Source of the DNA: Helicobacter canis
GTDB taxonomy: Bacteria; Campylobacterota; Campylobacteria; Campylobacterales; Helicobacteraceae
Assembly (NCBI RefSeq): GCF_900451095.1
Contig: NZ_UGHV01000003.1
Coordinates: 1-64,000, forward strand
DNA length: 64,000 nucleotides
Direction: 5' to 3'
A program made the position numbers and the translations under genes. Positions 40,304-49,658 of this stretch are shown here, piece after piece (positions within the stretch are counted from its first letter, which is position 1; every line of letters starts with the position of its first letter). The notes under the pieces are model-generated. The model saw only the letters and a list, made by a program, of their open reading frames with translations. It ran no database searches and was not told where the DNA came from.

Positions 40304-41395
40304 CTACCCCTGCGTGAGTTCTTCTATAAGCTCTTTTACACTGATGATTTTTTGGATTCTATATCCATTCGCGCCGCTAAAATACAGCCCTTCTGCCTTA
40401 TCACCCAAATGCCCCTTACCCAAGCTATCGGCGATACAATAGCCCACTTTTTTTGCCTCTACACCTCTATGGCAAGGCGCGACACAATTACTCACACACT
40501 GCACCTTTGGGGCATTGCCCTCTTCTAGTCGCTTTAACACGCCTATGCGCAACGCCCTAGCAGGATAGCCCACAGGGGATTTCACAAGCTCAATATCTGC
40601 TTCTTGGATATGGGGCATAATCTCTTGATACGCCTTAGCATCGCACTCCTTCGTGCCTAAAAAGCGTGTCCCCATCTGCACGCCGCTTGCCCCAAGTGAG
40701 AGAAACTTATCAATATCATCTCTATCCCACACGCCACCTGCTGCTATGACAGGGATATTGCCCCAATTTTTCGCTTCTTGGACGATTTGTGGGACAATGG
40801 ATTCTAGCTGAAACTCCGGCTTAAAGCAGTCTTCATACTTAAAGCCCTGATGCCCTCCACTTAGAGGTCCCTCCACCACGACTGCATCTGGGACACGCTT
40901 ATACCGCTCCTCCCAACGCTTGCAAATAATCTTTAATGCCTTGACAGAAGAGACAATAGGCACGAGAGCTACATCGGGGAAATTTTTGGTAAATTCTGGC
41001 ATATTTGTAGGCAGCCCAGCTCCTGTTACAATGATATTTGCCCCAGCCTCGCACGCATCGCGCACCACGCGCCCATAGTCATTGATCGCGTGCAAGATAT
41101 TTGCACCAAGTGGATTGCTACCACAAATCTTACGCGCATTGGCAAAGATCTCATTCAAAGCGGTTTTGGAGTAGAAATTTATCGTCTCAAAGGGCTTATT
41201 ATGCACAAGCTTTTCGACAAAGTGCATTTTCTTATAATATCCCGTGCCAACAGCAGAGATAATGCCAAGCGCACCTTCTTTGGCGACATTGCCAGCTAGC
41301 TCATCCCAGCTTATCCCCACACCCATACCACCTTGAAAAATGGGGATTTTTATCGTGTGTTTGCCTATTTTTAATGGTTGCAAAGGTTTTCTCAT
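40304..41395 (-). CDS. Nitronate monooxygenase/FabK-like flavoprotein
   Basis: The 363-residue TIM-barrel FMN protein has IPIFQGGMGVGISWDELA, LGANILHAIND, VVVEGPLSGGHQGF, VIAAGGVWDRDDIDKFLSLGASGVQMGTRF, and the C-terminal Cys pair VQCVSNCVAPC. The family covers nitronate monooxygenases and FabK enoyl reductases. Synteny with the H. pylori gene between amiA and tyrS is clear, but its substrate is uncertain. Confidence 0.88.
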   Translation of the reverse strand: MRKPLQPLKIGKHTIKIPIFQGGMGVGISWDELAGNVAKEGALGIISAVGTGYYKKMHFVEKLVHNKPFETINFYSKTALNEIFANARKICGSNPLGANILHAINDYGRVVRDACEAGANIIVTGAGLPTNMPEFTKNFPDVALVPIVSSVKALKIICKRWEERYKRVPDAVVVEGPLSGGHQGFKYEDCFKPEFQLESIVPQIVQEAKNWGNIPVIAAGGVWDRDDIDKFLSLGASGVQMGTRFLGTKECDAKAYQEIMPHIQEADIELVKSPVGYPARALRIGVLKRLEEGNAPKVQCVSNCVAPCHRGVEAKKVGYCIADSLGKGHLGDKAEGLYFSGANGYRIQKIISVKELIEELTQG

Positions 41396-41404
41396 CTTTG
41401 TTCC

Positions 41405-42631
41405 TTATCGTATAATAGCTTTTAAAAACCTACGCTTACCGATTTGAATGATGTATTCTCCGCTTGTAAGCTTGAGATTTTCATCAACGATCTTTTGCTG
41501 ATCAATCTTAAGTGCGCCTGCTTGTATATCTCGCCTAGCTTGAGAGGTAGAAGAGCAAAGCCCACCATCTTGTAGCACCTTGCAGATCCACACACCAGAG
41601 TCAAACTCTTTTGTCGCAATCTCACTTGGCATCTCCCTTTGAGCAAAGACCTTTTCAAACTCTATCTGTGCAGATTCTGCGATACTCTCATCATAGAATC
41701 TAGCAGTAATCTCAAAAGCCAATGCCTGCTTCACAGCCTTTGGGTGCAAGCTTCCTAGCTCTACGCCCTCGCGCAAAGATTGCAACTCATCTAGCGATTT
41801 ACTACTCAAAAGCTCATAATATTTCCACATAAGCACATCAGAAACGCTCATTATCTTAGCATACATTGTATTAGGATTTTCTGTAACACCAATGTAATTC
41901 CCCAGAGACTTGCTCATTTTCTGCACACCATCTAGCCCTTCTAACAAAGGCACTGTTAAAACAGACTGCTCTTTAGCAAGTCCATAGGCTCGTTGCAAGC
42001 TACGCCCCACGAGCAAATTAAACTTCTGGTCATTGCCCCCTAGCTCAATATCACAATTAAGCGCGACAGAATCATAGCCCTGCAAAAGCGGGTAGATAAA
42101 CTCAATAATACTAATAGGGAGATTCTCTCTATATCGCTTAGTAAAATCATCGCGCTCAAGCATTCTTGCCACAGAAAACTGCGCTGTAAGCTGCACTAGC
42201 CCAGCAGTCCCAAGCTCGCTAATCCACGCAGAGTTAAAGCACACTTCTGTATATTTAGGATCTAGCACCTTAAACACCTGCTCCTTGTAGGTTGTAGCAT
42301 TTTGCTCTACTTCTTGGCGAGAGAGTTGCTTGCGCGTTTGTGTTTTGCCACTTGGATCGCCAATAGTCGCTGTAAAATCCCCGATAAGAAACTTCACATC
42401 ACCGCCATAGCGTTGAAAAGTCGCAAGCTTTGATAAAAGCACCGTATGTCCCAAATGCAAGTCCGGCGCAGTAGGATCAAACCCAGCCTTTACAATAAAC
42501 CGCTCTCCTGTGGTATAAAACCGCTCCACAAGACTTGCGATATACTCCTGCCCGATAAACTCACTAGCCCCACGCGCGACTTCTTGCATAGCTTGCTGGG
42601 TATTAGCTTTAATCTCTTGTGGCGACAACAT
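41405..42631 (-). CDS. tyrS: Tyrosyl-tRNA synthetase
   Basis: The synthetase of about 408 residues has KAGFDPTAPDLHLGHTVLL (HIGH-type motif), ELGGNDQKFNLL, the KMSKS motif VQKMSKSLGNYIG, and a C-terminal S4 RNA-binding domain (ARRDIQAGALKIDQQKI). I chose ATG at 42631, seven bases after AAAGG; a TTG five codons upstream would overlap spoT. It lies between spoT and the nitronate monooxygenase gene. Confidence 0.97.
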   Translation of the reverse strand: MLSPQEIKANTQQAMQEVARGASEFIGQEYIASLVERFYTTGERFIVKAGFDPTAPDLHLGHTVLLSKLATFQRYGGDVKFLIGDFTATIGDPSGKTQTRKQLSRQEVEQNATTYKEQVFKVLDPKYTEVCFNSAWISELGTAGLVQLTAQFSVARMLERDDFTKRYRENLPISIIEFIYPLLQGYDSVALNCDIELGGNDQKFNLLVGRSLQRAYGLAKEQSVLTVPLLEGLDGVQKMSKSLGNYIGVTENPNTMYAKIMSVSDVLMWKYYELLSSKSLDELQSLREGVELGSLHPKAVKQALAFEITARFYDESIAESAQIEFEKVFAQREMPSEIATKEFDSGVWICKVLQDGGLCSSTSQARRDIQAGALKIDQQKIVDENLKLTSGEYIIQIGKRRFLKAIIR

Positions 42632-42642
42632 CACTTTCCCTT

Positions 42643-44784
42643 TCAATTTTGATACGCATCGTTAAAATTCGCAAAATCTATAATAGCAAACTTGCTTGAT
42701 AATAGCTCTTTTATGCGTTTATGGCTCTTATCTGCCACATCAAAGACAATCTCACAATAAAGCGATGGAGCCTGCCTATCATAGCCACAATAACTGATCC
42801 CTATCACATTGCAATGCTCTTTTGCCAGCACGGATAAAAACGCCACCAATGCACCTGCCCTATCCTCCAAAGATACGATGACTTTATATGCCTTTTTACT
42901 CACCTGCACCCATTTAGCAAAGACCATCGGCTCGCCATTGCTGATTGCCTGCCCTAGCTTATCACAAAGCTTGTGGTGGATAATAGCCTTTTGATTACTA
43001 AGCACTGCCATCATCGCATCGCCATATTTTGGGCGACAGCAGTAGTCAAACGCCACGCCATTGATCGTGCGATTGCTCACAAAGATAAAGTTTTCTAGCT
43101 GGATACGCTTTGGAGCTAGGACATTGAAGCGCATTTTTGCAAACCAATTCCCAAAGCTCTGCGTGATCGCAGTGTATTGCTCCTGCAAATACTCTTCATC
43201 ATACACACATCTTGCAAGATTAGAATCCAAATTGCGCATAGACAAATAGCGTGCAAACACAGCAGGATCTTTGCTAAAAATCGTGGCTAAAATATTCACC
43301 CCAGCCTTTTTCTCTATCTCTTTTAGGCGGTTTTGCGCTTGGGTTTTTAGGTGGTTTTTGGCTTTAGAGGTTTTGACCATATCGATCCAAGTGTATTTGG
43401 GCATTTCACTAGGATCGCTAACGATTTTGACAATATCACCAGATTTTAGCGTTTGTAGCAGTGATACTTGCTGATTGTTGATATACGCACTCTTAGCCTG
43501 ATCGCCAAGCTCACTATGGATTAGATAGGCAAAATCCAGCACCACCGCTCCAGCCGGGAGGCTAAAGGTATCGCCGCTAGGGGAGAAGACAACAATATCT
43601 TCTCGATATAAGTCATTTTTGGCAAGCTCGTAAAACTCTTCAATATCGTTGTTTTGGTATTGGAGATTTTGTAGCCACTCAAGGCTTGGGGCGATCACAC
43701 CATCGCTTTTATATTTCCAGTGCGCTGCTACACCAAATTCTGCGTTTTTATGCATATCAAAGGTGCGGATTTGCACCTCAAAGACACGCGATTTATCAAA
43801 GATAGTCGTATGGATCGTTTGGTAGGCATTTTCTTTAGGTAGGGCGATATAGTCCTTAAAGCGCGAGATGATAGGCTTAAACGCCAAATGCACCAGCCCT
43901 AGAATCTTATAGCAATCAATCGTAGTCTTTACGAGAATCCTAACTGCTAGCAAGTCCAGAATCTCATCGATCCCAACGCCCTTGCGCTGCATTTTTAGAT
44001 AGATAGAATATGGTCGCTTGATCCTGCTCTCTAGCACAAACTGCCCTTGGTCAAAGCCGTGCTGCAAAAGTAGCTGCTGGATTTTGTTTTCAAACTCATT
44101 GAGCTGCAAAAACAAGGGCTGATTGTTGTTTTTCAAAAAATCTTGGATTTTGGCATACTCTTGGGGAAAGATATATAAAAAGCTTTTATCTTCTAGCTCA
44201 TTTTTAATACTAGAGATCCCTAAGCGGTGGGCGATTGGCGCATAGACGACAAGCGTTTCCTTTGCCTTGCGCTGCTGCTTTTCCACGCTCAATGCCCCAA
44301 GTGTTAGCATATTATGCAAGCGATCACAGATTTTTATCACAAGCACGCGTGGGTCATTGACTGCGGCAATAAGCATTTTTCTAAAAGTAAGTGCCGCTAC
44401 GGCTAGGCGTTGATTTGCGATCTTATCATCAAGCTCTTCGGCTTGGATTTCATCGATTTTGGTAAGCCCATCTACAAGCTGGGCGACAGACTCACCAAAA
44501 TCCACTCTCACGCTATCAAGATCAATATCCGTATCTTCTACCACATCGTGCAAAAGCGCGGCGCATACCATCGCCTCATCGCCACCATAGAATGCCACCA
44601 AGCACGCCACACACAGCGGATGCACAATATAAGGCTCGCCTGTTTGGCGAAACTGCCCTTCGTGGCTCTTTTGCGCACAGACAATCGCGCTTTGGATACC
44701 CTGTGTGATCTCACACAGACTAGAGAGCAGTGCCTTTGCTTGGGAAAAAGTCTTTAGCTCTTGGACTTGTGTGAAAATTTCCAA
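42643..44784 (-). CDS. spoT: Bifunctional (p)ppGpp synthetase/hydrolase SpoT
   Basis: The 713-residue RSH protein has an HD hydrolase domain (ALLHDVVEDTDIDLDSV, about 77-93, and ICDRLHNMLTLGALS). The synthetase domain follows (SRIKRPYSIYLKMQRKG, and EVQIRTFDMHKNAEFGVAAHWKYK), then TGS and a C-terminal ACT domain. It is the single stringent-response enzyme expected in Helicobacter. rpoZ lies 31 bp upstream. Confidence 0.97.
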   Translation of the reverse strand: MEIFTQVQELKTFSQAKALLSSLCEITQGIQSAIVCAQKSHEGQFRQTGEPYIVHPLCVACLVAFYGGDEAMVCAALLHDVVEDTDIDLDSVRVDFGESVAQLVDGLTKIDEIQAEELDDKIANQRLAVAALTFRKMLIAAVNDPRVLVIKICDRLHNMLTLGALSVEKQQRKAKETLVVYAPIAHRLGISSIKNELEDKSFLYIFPQEYAKIQDFLKNNNQPLFLQLNEFENKIQQLLLQHGFDQGQFVLESRIKRPYSIYLKMQRKGVGIDEILDLLAVRILVKTTIDCYKILGLVHLAFKPIISRFKDYIALPKENAYQTIHTTIFDKSRVFEVQIRTFDMHKNAEFGVAAHWKYKSDGVIAPSLEWLQNLQYQNNDIEEFYELAKNDLYREDIVVFSPSGDTFSLPAGAVVLDFAYLIHSELGDQAKSAYINNQQVSLLQTLKSGDIVKIVSDPSEMPKYTWIDMVKTSKAKNHLKTQAQNRLKEIEKKAGVNILATIFSKDPAVFARYLSMRNLDSNLARCVYDEEYLQEQYTAITQSFGNWFAKMRFNVLAPKRIQLENFIFVSNRTINGVAFDYCCRPKYGDAMMAVLSNQKAIIHHKLCDKLGQAISNGEPMVFAKWVQVSKKAYKVIVSLEDRAGALVAFLSVLAKEHCNVIGISYCGYDRQAPSLYCEIVFDVADKSHKRIKELLSSKFAIIDFANFNDAYQN

Positions 44785-44815
44785 ATGCCACTCCTACACA
44801 CCCATCGCGCTATCA

Positions 44816-45031
44816 CTAGTCTAAATTATCAATCCGCTCTAAAACAAGCTTCCCTTCAGCGATTTCACGCATAGCGACATCTGCCAGCTTTTCAAGCTTG
44901 ATATTTGCTCCAACGAGATTTGGTGCGCCATTATTAAGCTGCTTCACACGCTTAAAAATCATATTTGCAAGCACATAGCGATCATTATTGACTCGCTCCA
45001 AAGCTTTTGCTGCGATTTGTTCTGTCCTCAT
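44816..45031 (-). CDS. rpoZ: RNA polymerase omega subunit
   Basis: This 71-residue protein is normal for Campylobacterota omega: RTEQIAAKALERVNNDRY, LANMIFKRVKQLNNG, then VAMREIAEGKLVLERID. Omega stabilises the polymerase core and forms one ppGpp site, which fits its position before spoT. It is the first gene of the 14-kb minus-strand run. AT-rich candidates for its promoter lie in 45040-45115. Confidence 0.93.
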   Translation of the reverse strand: MRTEQIAAKALERVNNDRYVLANMIFKRVKQLNNGAPNLVGANIKLEKLADVAMREIAEGKLVLERIDNLD

Positions 45032-45125
45032 ACTTTATCCTTGCTACTTTAAAGTTTATAAAACTTTCATTGTATAATAAATCTCCTTAAACTCTACATT
45101 GCTATTATAAATTATAAAGGCTTCT
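45032..45125. promoter_or_regulatory. Divergent promoter region of rpoZ and cca
   Basis: This is the only non-coding gap at the head of the long minus-strand run. It is strongly AT-rich. It contains TATAATTT on the minus strand (about 45105-45112) and TATTATAAA on the plus strand (about 45102-45110). A dyad, AAAGTTT-ata-AAACTTT, is near 45050-45067. Exact promoters cannot be fixed by eye. Confidence 0.45.
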
Positions 45126-47129
45126 ATGCGCATCGCTACACCCCCTATCGCAATCCCTGCAAATGTGCTAGACATCATCGATACTCTGCACACACATAGC
45201 TTCCAAGCCTTTGTCATAGGCGGCTGCGTGCGCGATAGCCTGCTAGGTCTCACGCCTAAAGATTGGGACATCGCCACCAATGCCACGCCACAGCAAATGC
45301 AAGCAATCTTTGCTAAAACGCACACGATCATCACACTAGGCGAGCGATTTGGGACGATCATACTCCTGCCCCATAGCACCACAAAGCCCCTTGCACAGCC
45401 TACCACAAAGCCCGCCCACACAAGCCCCACGCCAAATCCCCCCACCATAGAGATCACGACCTTTCGCCTAGAATCCACTTATAGCGACAATCGCCGCCCA
45501 CACAGCGTTATCTATACAGATAATTTGCTACAAGATCTTATGCGCCGCGATTTTACCTGCAATGCCCTAGCCTATAATCCCCATTTGCGCCACAAGCACA
45601 GCTCCAATGAGCAAAAAGTGGATTCTAGTGCTTACGCGCTCTATCATCGCTATTTGCCCTATATCCGCGATGGGATTTGTGATTATACAAATGGGCTAGA
45701 TGATCTTGCCACGCGCACATTAAGGGCAGTAGGCGATGCGAATGCACGATTTAGTGAAGATGCGCTGCGGATATTGCGGGCGTTGCGCTTCCAAGCCACG
45801 CTAGATTTTGCCCTAGAATCTAGCACACGCGCCGCCTTGCTTGCTAATGCCAAAAAGCTTGCCGCCATAAGCGCGGAGCGGAAGCAAGAAGAGTGGAGCA
45901 AGATCTTATATGCCCCGCACATCGCCAAAGCCCTTATCGGCTATGGCGCGGTGTGGGCAGAAGTGTTTGTGGAGTTTTCTAAGCCTTTAGTCACGCTGGA
46001 TTTACGCCCAAGTGAGCGGATGATCGCCGCTCTTGCTACGCTAGAAGCTTTAAACAGCAGCAGGGATTCGGCTTTGTTTGGTGGGGATTCGGCTTTGCGC
46101 GATAAAGCAGGGAGTTTGTGGCTCGCTGCGTCGATAGACGCTCAAGTCTTATCTCCTTGCTCGCCACTGCACAACCCTACTTTCTCATCGCAAAACCTAG
46201 AATCCCAAAGCGGCTTTACAAAACAAGTGCAGAACCTAGAATCCACTTTTCAGCAAAGCTACCACAGCCCCACCGCAAAACAAGCGATAGCGGTGCAAGG
46301 CGAAGCCGCAGCAGGTTTCTTTAGAACTCCTAGAATCCTTGAAGAAGACGAGCGTGCCTCGTGTGAAAAAACTACCGACATTCAAAGCGTAGCTTCTTTA
46401 GAAAAAGTGGATTCTAGGGGCAACGCCCTTTTATCGTCATTGCGAGAAAATCCGCAAGGATTTTCGTGGCAATCCATACAAACAAAGACACAAAACCTAG
46501 AATCCATTTTTGAAAGCCCCACCGCAAATCAAAAGCAGCCGCAAAGTAAAAAAGTGGATTCTAGGGAAAAAGTGGATTGCTGCACCACTGCCGCAGCAGC
46601 TCGCAATGACAGAAAAATAGCCGCTAGTGAAAAAGTGGATTCTGGTCTTGCTCTGCGTTTAAGCCTGTGGTTTTACGCGCTAGATTCTAGCCTAGAGCAA
46701 GCCACAAGCTGCCTAAAAGCCCTGCGCTATAAATCACGCATTATTAAGCTCACCGAGCTGCTCCTATCCCACGCCAATCTCCCTAGCTCCCAAAGCCTAG
46801 AATCCACTAGAATCCTAGCTAAAACACTCGGGCTAGAGTCTCTTGCGCTCATTGCTACATTTCTAGCCACACTGCACGGCAAGCCCTATGCCGCGCCCCT
46901 ATACACGCATATTGCAACAATCCAAGCACAAAATCTCTGCTACAATCGCACCTCCCTTGCGATAAATGGCAAGGACTTAGCCACAATCGCAGCGTGCTTA
47001 GGTATCGCGCTACACGGCAGAGAGATCGGCAGGCTTTTAGACACACTGCTAGATGAAGTGATTTGCTCTCATCTGCCAAACACCAAGCACGCGCTCTTTG
47101 CCCGTGCAAAAGAGCTAATCCAAGCATAA
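45126..47129 (+). CDS. cca: CCA tRNA nucleotidyltransferase with large repeat-derived insertion
   Basis: The 667-residue protein is far longer than the usual ~400. The head has FVIGGCVRDSLLGLTPKDWDIATNATP (GGxVRD and DxD), RRPHSVIYTDNLLQDLMRRDFTCNALAYNP, and GDANARFSEDALRILRALRF. The tail resumes at about residue 512 (ALRLSLWFYALDSSLEQA). Between about 310 and 510 lies a low-complexity block made of interspersed repeats in translation (LESTFQQ, RTPRILEEDERASCEK, KVDSRGNALLSSL, NPQGFSWQSIQ, KKVDSREKVD). The frame is kept throughout. The enzyme adds or repairs tRNA 3' CCA ends; whether the block is tolerated as a loop or removed is unknown. Confidence 0.92.
   Translation: MRIATPPIAIPANVLDIIDTLHTHSFQAFVIGGCVRDSLLGLTPKDWDIATNATPQQMQAIFAKTHTIITLGERFGTIILLPHSTTKPLAQPTTKPAHTSPTPNPPTIEITTFRLESTYSDNRRPHSVIYTDNLLQDLMRRDFTCNALAYNPHLRHKHSSNEQKVDSSAYALYHRYLPYIRDGICDYTNGLDDLATRTLRAVGDANARFSEDALRILRALRFQATLDFALESSTRAALLANAKKLAAISAERKQEEWSKILYAPHIAKALIGYGAVWAEVFVEFSKPLVTLDLRPSERMIAALATLEALNSSRDSALFGGDSALRDKAGSLWLAASIDAQVLSPCSPLHNPTFSSQNLESQSGFTKQVQNLESTFQQSYHSPTAKQAIAVQGEAAAGFFRTPRILEEDERASCEKTTDIQSVASLEKVDSRGNALLSSLRENPQGFSWQSIQTKTQNLESIFESPTANQKQPQSKKVDSREKVDCCTTAAAARNDRKIAASEKVDSGLALRLSLWFYALDSSLEQATSCLKALRYKSRIIKLTELLLSHANLPSSQSLESTRILAKTLGLESLALIATFLATLHGKPYAAPLYTHIATIQAQNLCYNRTSLAINGKDLATIAACLGIALHGREIGRLLDTLLDEVICSHLPNTKHALFARAKELIQA
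46200..46640 (+). repeat. Mosaic of interspersed repeats inside cca
   Basis: This block contains word copies at 46236-46250 and 46403-46417, others near 46552 and 46636, and two hairpin modules (about 46430-46478 and 46561-46611). The 45 bases at 46326-46370 match the reverse complement of intergenic 15641-15685 at 40 positions. The segment at 46496-46527 matches intergenic 15686-15716 almost exactly. CAAAGCGTAGCTTCTTTAG (46383-46401) is identical to intergenic 7673-7691. These modules are contiguous or differently ordered in the intergenic copies. Confidence 0.9.
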
Positions 47130-47138
47130 AGGAGTCTT

Positions 47139-47717
47139 ATGGCACTAATTTGTGGGATTGATGAAGCAGGGAGAGGCTGTGTGGCTGGGTCGCTGTTTGT
47201 CGCGGGCTTTGTGTGTGATGACAATGAAGATCTCTTTGCCCTTGGCATAAAAGATAGTAAAAAGCTCTCGCGCTCCAAACGCTTTGCCCTAGAATCCACT
47301 TTGCGCGATAATTTTGCCACGCATATTGTGCAAAAATCCGCCGCGCAAATTGATACACAAGGCTTAAGTGCGTTGCTAAGAGATGCGCTACAAGAGATTA
47401 TGGAGCATTTTGCCCCGCTGTGTGATCGCTTCATTTTTGATGGCAACACAAGCTTTAACGCCAAGCCCCCTAATGGCGCGCGACTAGAGACGCTAGTCCA
47501 AGGCGATATGCTTGTAGCAGCTATTTCTTGCGCATCGATTATCGCTAAATGCGCCAAAGATAGAGAAAGCCTAGAGCTAGATAAGCGATTCCCACAATAT
47601 GGGCTAGCAAAGCACTGCGGCTATGGGACAAAGGCGCATTATGAAGCACTGCGCCACTATGGACTAAGCCCGATCCACCGCGCCAGCTTCCTTACGCGTC
47701 TTGGATTTGTGCGATGA
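47139..47717 (+). CDS. rnhB: Ribonuclease HII
   Basis: The 192-residue enzyme has the catalytic motif CGIDEAGRGCVAGSLFVAG (Asp-Glu), KDSKKLSRSKR, DGNTSFNAKPPNG and ISCASIIAKCAKDRE. It nicks RNA in RNA-DNA hybrids. AAGGAG precedes ATG. The interspersed word supplies ALESTLRDNF near residue 48. It converges with and overlaps the hydrogenase-like gene by 26 bases. Confidence 0.96.
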   Translation: MALICGIDEAGRGCVAGSLFVAGFVCDDNEDLFALGIKDSKKLSRSKRFALESTLRDNFATHIVQKSAAQIDTQGLSALLRDALQEIMEHFAPLCDRFIFDGNTSFNAKPPNGARLETLVQGDMLVAAISCASIIAKCAKDRESLELDKRFPQYGLAKHCGYGTKAHYEALRHYGLSPIHRASFLTRLGFVR

Positions 47718-49488
47718 TGATCGTATGCTTTGTGTGCAGTGGCTTTGCTAATGCGCGCATAAAGGGCTTAGAAGTAGTCATTTTCCCGCACACATATATG
47801 CTCCCTTGTATCTGCCACTTTAGTAGCAAATCCGCAAACGCACTGCCTAGATCGCTTGCTATGCTAAAGCACACACCATAGCTATCTAGCCCACCTATGC
47901 GATAGGCAAGCATATTGTTTAAAGCCTTGCTAGAATCTAGTGTGATCATCTCGCTAGATTCTTTGCATTTAAATCCAAGCGGACTTATGTGCGGGTAGGC
48001 AAACTGCTCTGCCTTAGCCAAAAGCTCTGCCCCAGCTTGCGCTAGATCTTCTAAAGACTCTAACCCCTCTAATAGCCCATAGCACCCCCCAAGCCACGCG
48101 AGTAAATCATTAGTGCTATGGCTTGTAGTAGGTAGAGTGCGCACACGCGCAAAGCTAGATTCTAGATAGGTTTTGTAGTTTTGCGCTAAGCGCGATCCTT
48201 GCTTGCCCTTAGACTCTAGGGTGGAGAGCATTAAGGCTGGGTTTGCCTCCATAGCGGCTAGCTCATAGCGCATCAGCACAGGCTCTAGCGACTCTGTGGA
48301 TTCTAGGCTTACACTAGAATCCACTTTTTGCACAGCATAAGACACCACACTAGAATCCAAATCAAGCAGCACGCCACCATTTATCCGCACTTCTTCAAGT
48401 AGCGCACTCTCATCGCGATAGGCTACTTCTGTGATACGAGGCTCTAAGCGTGGCGGAAATTTTGGCACAAAGCCCTTAATACTCTCATTGCTTATGGGCT
48501 TTTCAATTAGCCCAAAATTATCCCAGAAGTTTGGCTCACTGCAGCCTATGCAGCCGTGTCCTGCTTGCACGGGCCAGCTTGTCTTGGCGTTGAATTTCAC
48601 CTTTGGGCAGTTATTAAACGAGTAGGGACCCTTGCAGCCTACTTTATACAAGCAATAGCCCTGTGCCATAGATGGATCATCAAAGCTCTGCACAAAATCC
48701 CCAGCAAGAAACGCCCCCCTGCGCTCGCATAGATCATGCACACTTTTAGCATACGCCCATAATGGTCGCTTTAGCTCATCAAGCGGCGGCAGCTCACCTA
48801 GCAAATATACATAGAGCAAATTCCCAATGATGTTTTTATCACTTGGGGGACAGCCGGGTATATGCATAATCTCTTGCGGGAACACCTCATAAAGAGCAAA
48901 GCTGTTGGTAGGATTAGGGTGGGCACTCTGTATCCCGCCATAGCTTGAGCAAGTCCCCACCGCAAGGACTGCTTGGGCGTGGGCGATTAGATGTGCGGCT
49001 TCTTCATAGCCACTTTTGCCAGCAAGGGTGATATATTGCTCTTGTGCGCCCATACTCACACTGCCTTCTACAAGCAAGATATAAGGCGTTTGCGAAATGG
49101 ATTCTAGGACTTTTTGCGAGTTATGCCCACTTGCAGCTAGAATCAAGTCGTGATAATGCAGCTTAAATATATCAAAGATAAGCGTATCAAACCCGGGCTC
49201 TTCTGTGCGCAGCAAGCTCTCACTACACCCGGTGCATTCTTGCAAATGCAACCACACAAGCCGCATATCGCCCATATACTCCAAAATCTCCACACAGCAA
49301 TCAAGCAGCTTGCTAGGCACGCCAATGAGTGCGAGATTTTTAGCAATCCACGCACGCGAAGTCTCATCGCTTAGAGTGGCACTTTTTACCTTGCTTTGGC
49401 GCAGTGATTCTAGGCGTGCTAGAAGCTTGTCTTCAAGGCTTAATAGTGGCTTGATAGTCGTTATATTTTGCGTGCTTGTGGCTTCCAT
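47692..49488 (-). CDS. [NiFe]-hydrogenase small-subunit-like protein (HydE-type?)
   Basis: The first ~330 residues of 598 carry all small-subunit iron-sulfur motifs: LQECTGCSESLL, AVGTCSSYGGI, HIPGCPPS, YKVGCKGPYSFNNCPKV and AGHGCIGCSEPNFWD. The rest is a long C-terminal extension without a membrane anchor. No Tat signal (RRxFLK) is present, so it should be cytoplasmic. No large subunit lies in this window. H. pylori and Wolinella hyd operons contain a HydE of this general type, needed for hydrogenase activity; that identity is my inference. The region near 385-405 (LDSSVVSY, KVDSSVSLEST) is repeat-derived. Confidence 0.75.
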   Translation of the reverse strand: MEATSTQNITTIKPLLSLEDKLLARLESLRQSKVKSATLSDETSRAWIAKNLALIGVPSKLLDCCVEILEYMGDMRLVWLHLQECTGCSESLLRTEEPGFDTLIFDIFKLHYHDLILAASGHNSQKVLESISQTPYILLVEGSVSMGAQEQYITLAGKSGYEEAAHLIAHAQAVLAVGTCSSYGGIQSAHPNPTNSFALYEVFPQEIMHIPGCPPSDKNIIGNLLYVYLLGELPPLDELKRPLWAYAKSVHDLCERRGAFLAGDFVQSFDDPSMAQGYCLYKVGCKGPYSFNNCPKVKFNAKTSWPVQAGHGCIGCSEPNFWDNFGLIEKPISNESIKGFVPKFPPRLEPRITEVAYRDESALLEEVRINGGVLLDLDSSVVSYAVQKVDSSVSLESTESLEPVLMRYELAAMEANPALMLSTLESKGKQGSRLAQNYKTYLESSFARVRTLPTTSHSTNDLLAWLGGCYGLLEGLESLEDLAQAGAELLAKAEQFAYPHISPLGFKCKESSEMITLDSSKALNNMLAYRIGGLDSYGVCFSIASDLGSAFADLLLKWQIQGSIYVCGKMTTSKPFMRALAKPLHTKHTIIIAQIQDA

Positions 49489-49658
49489 ACTCTCTCCTTG
49501 CTCTCAATCTATCTGCAATCTCCCTACTCTAGCTTGCCTACTTTAGCCCACTATCACACCCAAGCAATCTGTGGCAATCTATAAATCTAGATTCTCGTGT
49601 GCTACTACAACCTATCAAGATCCGCGATAGCGCACAACCCATAGCATCTAGCTAGAAT

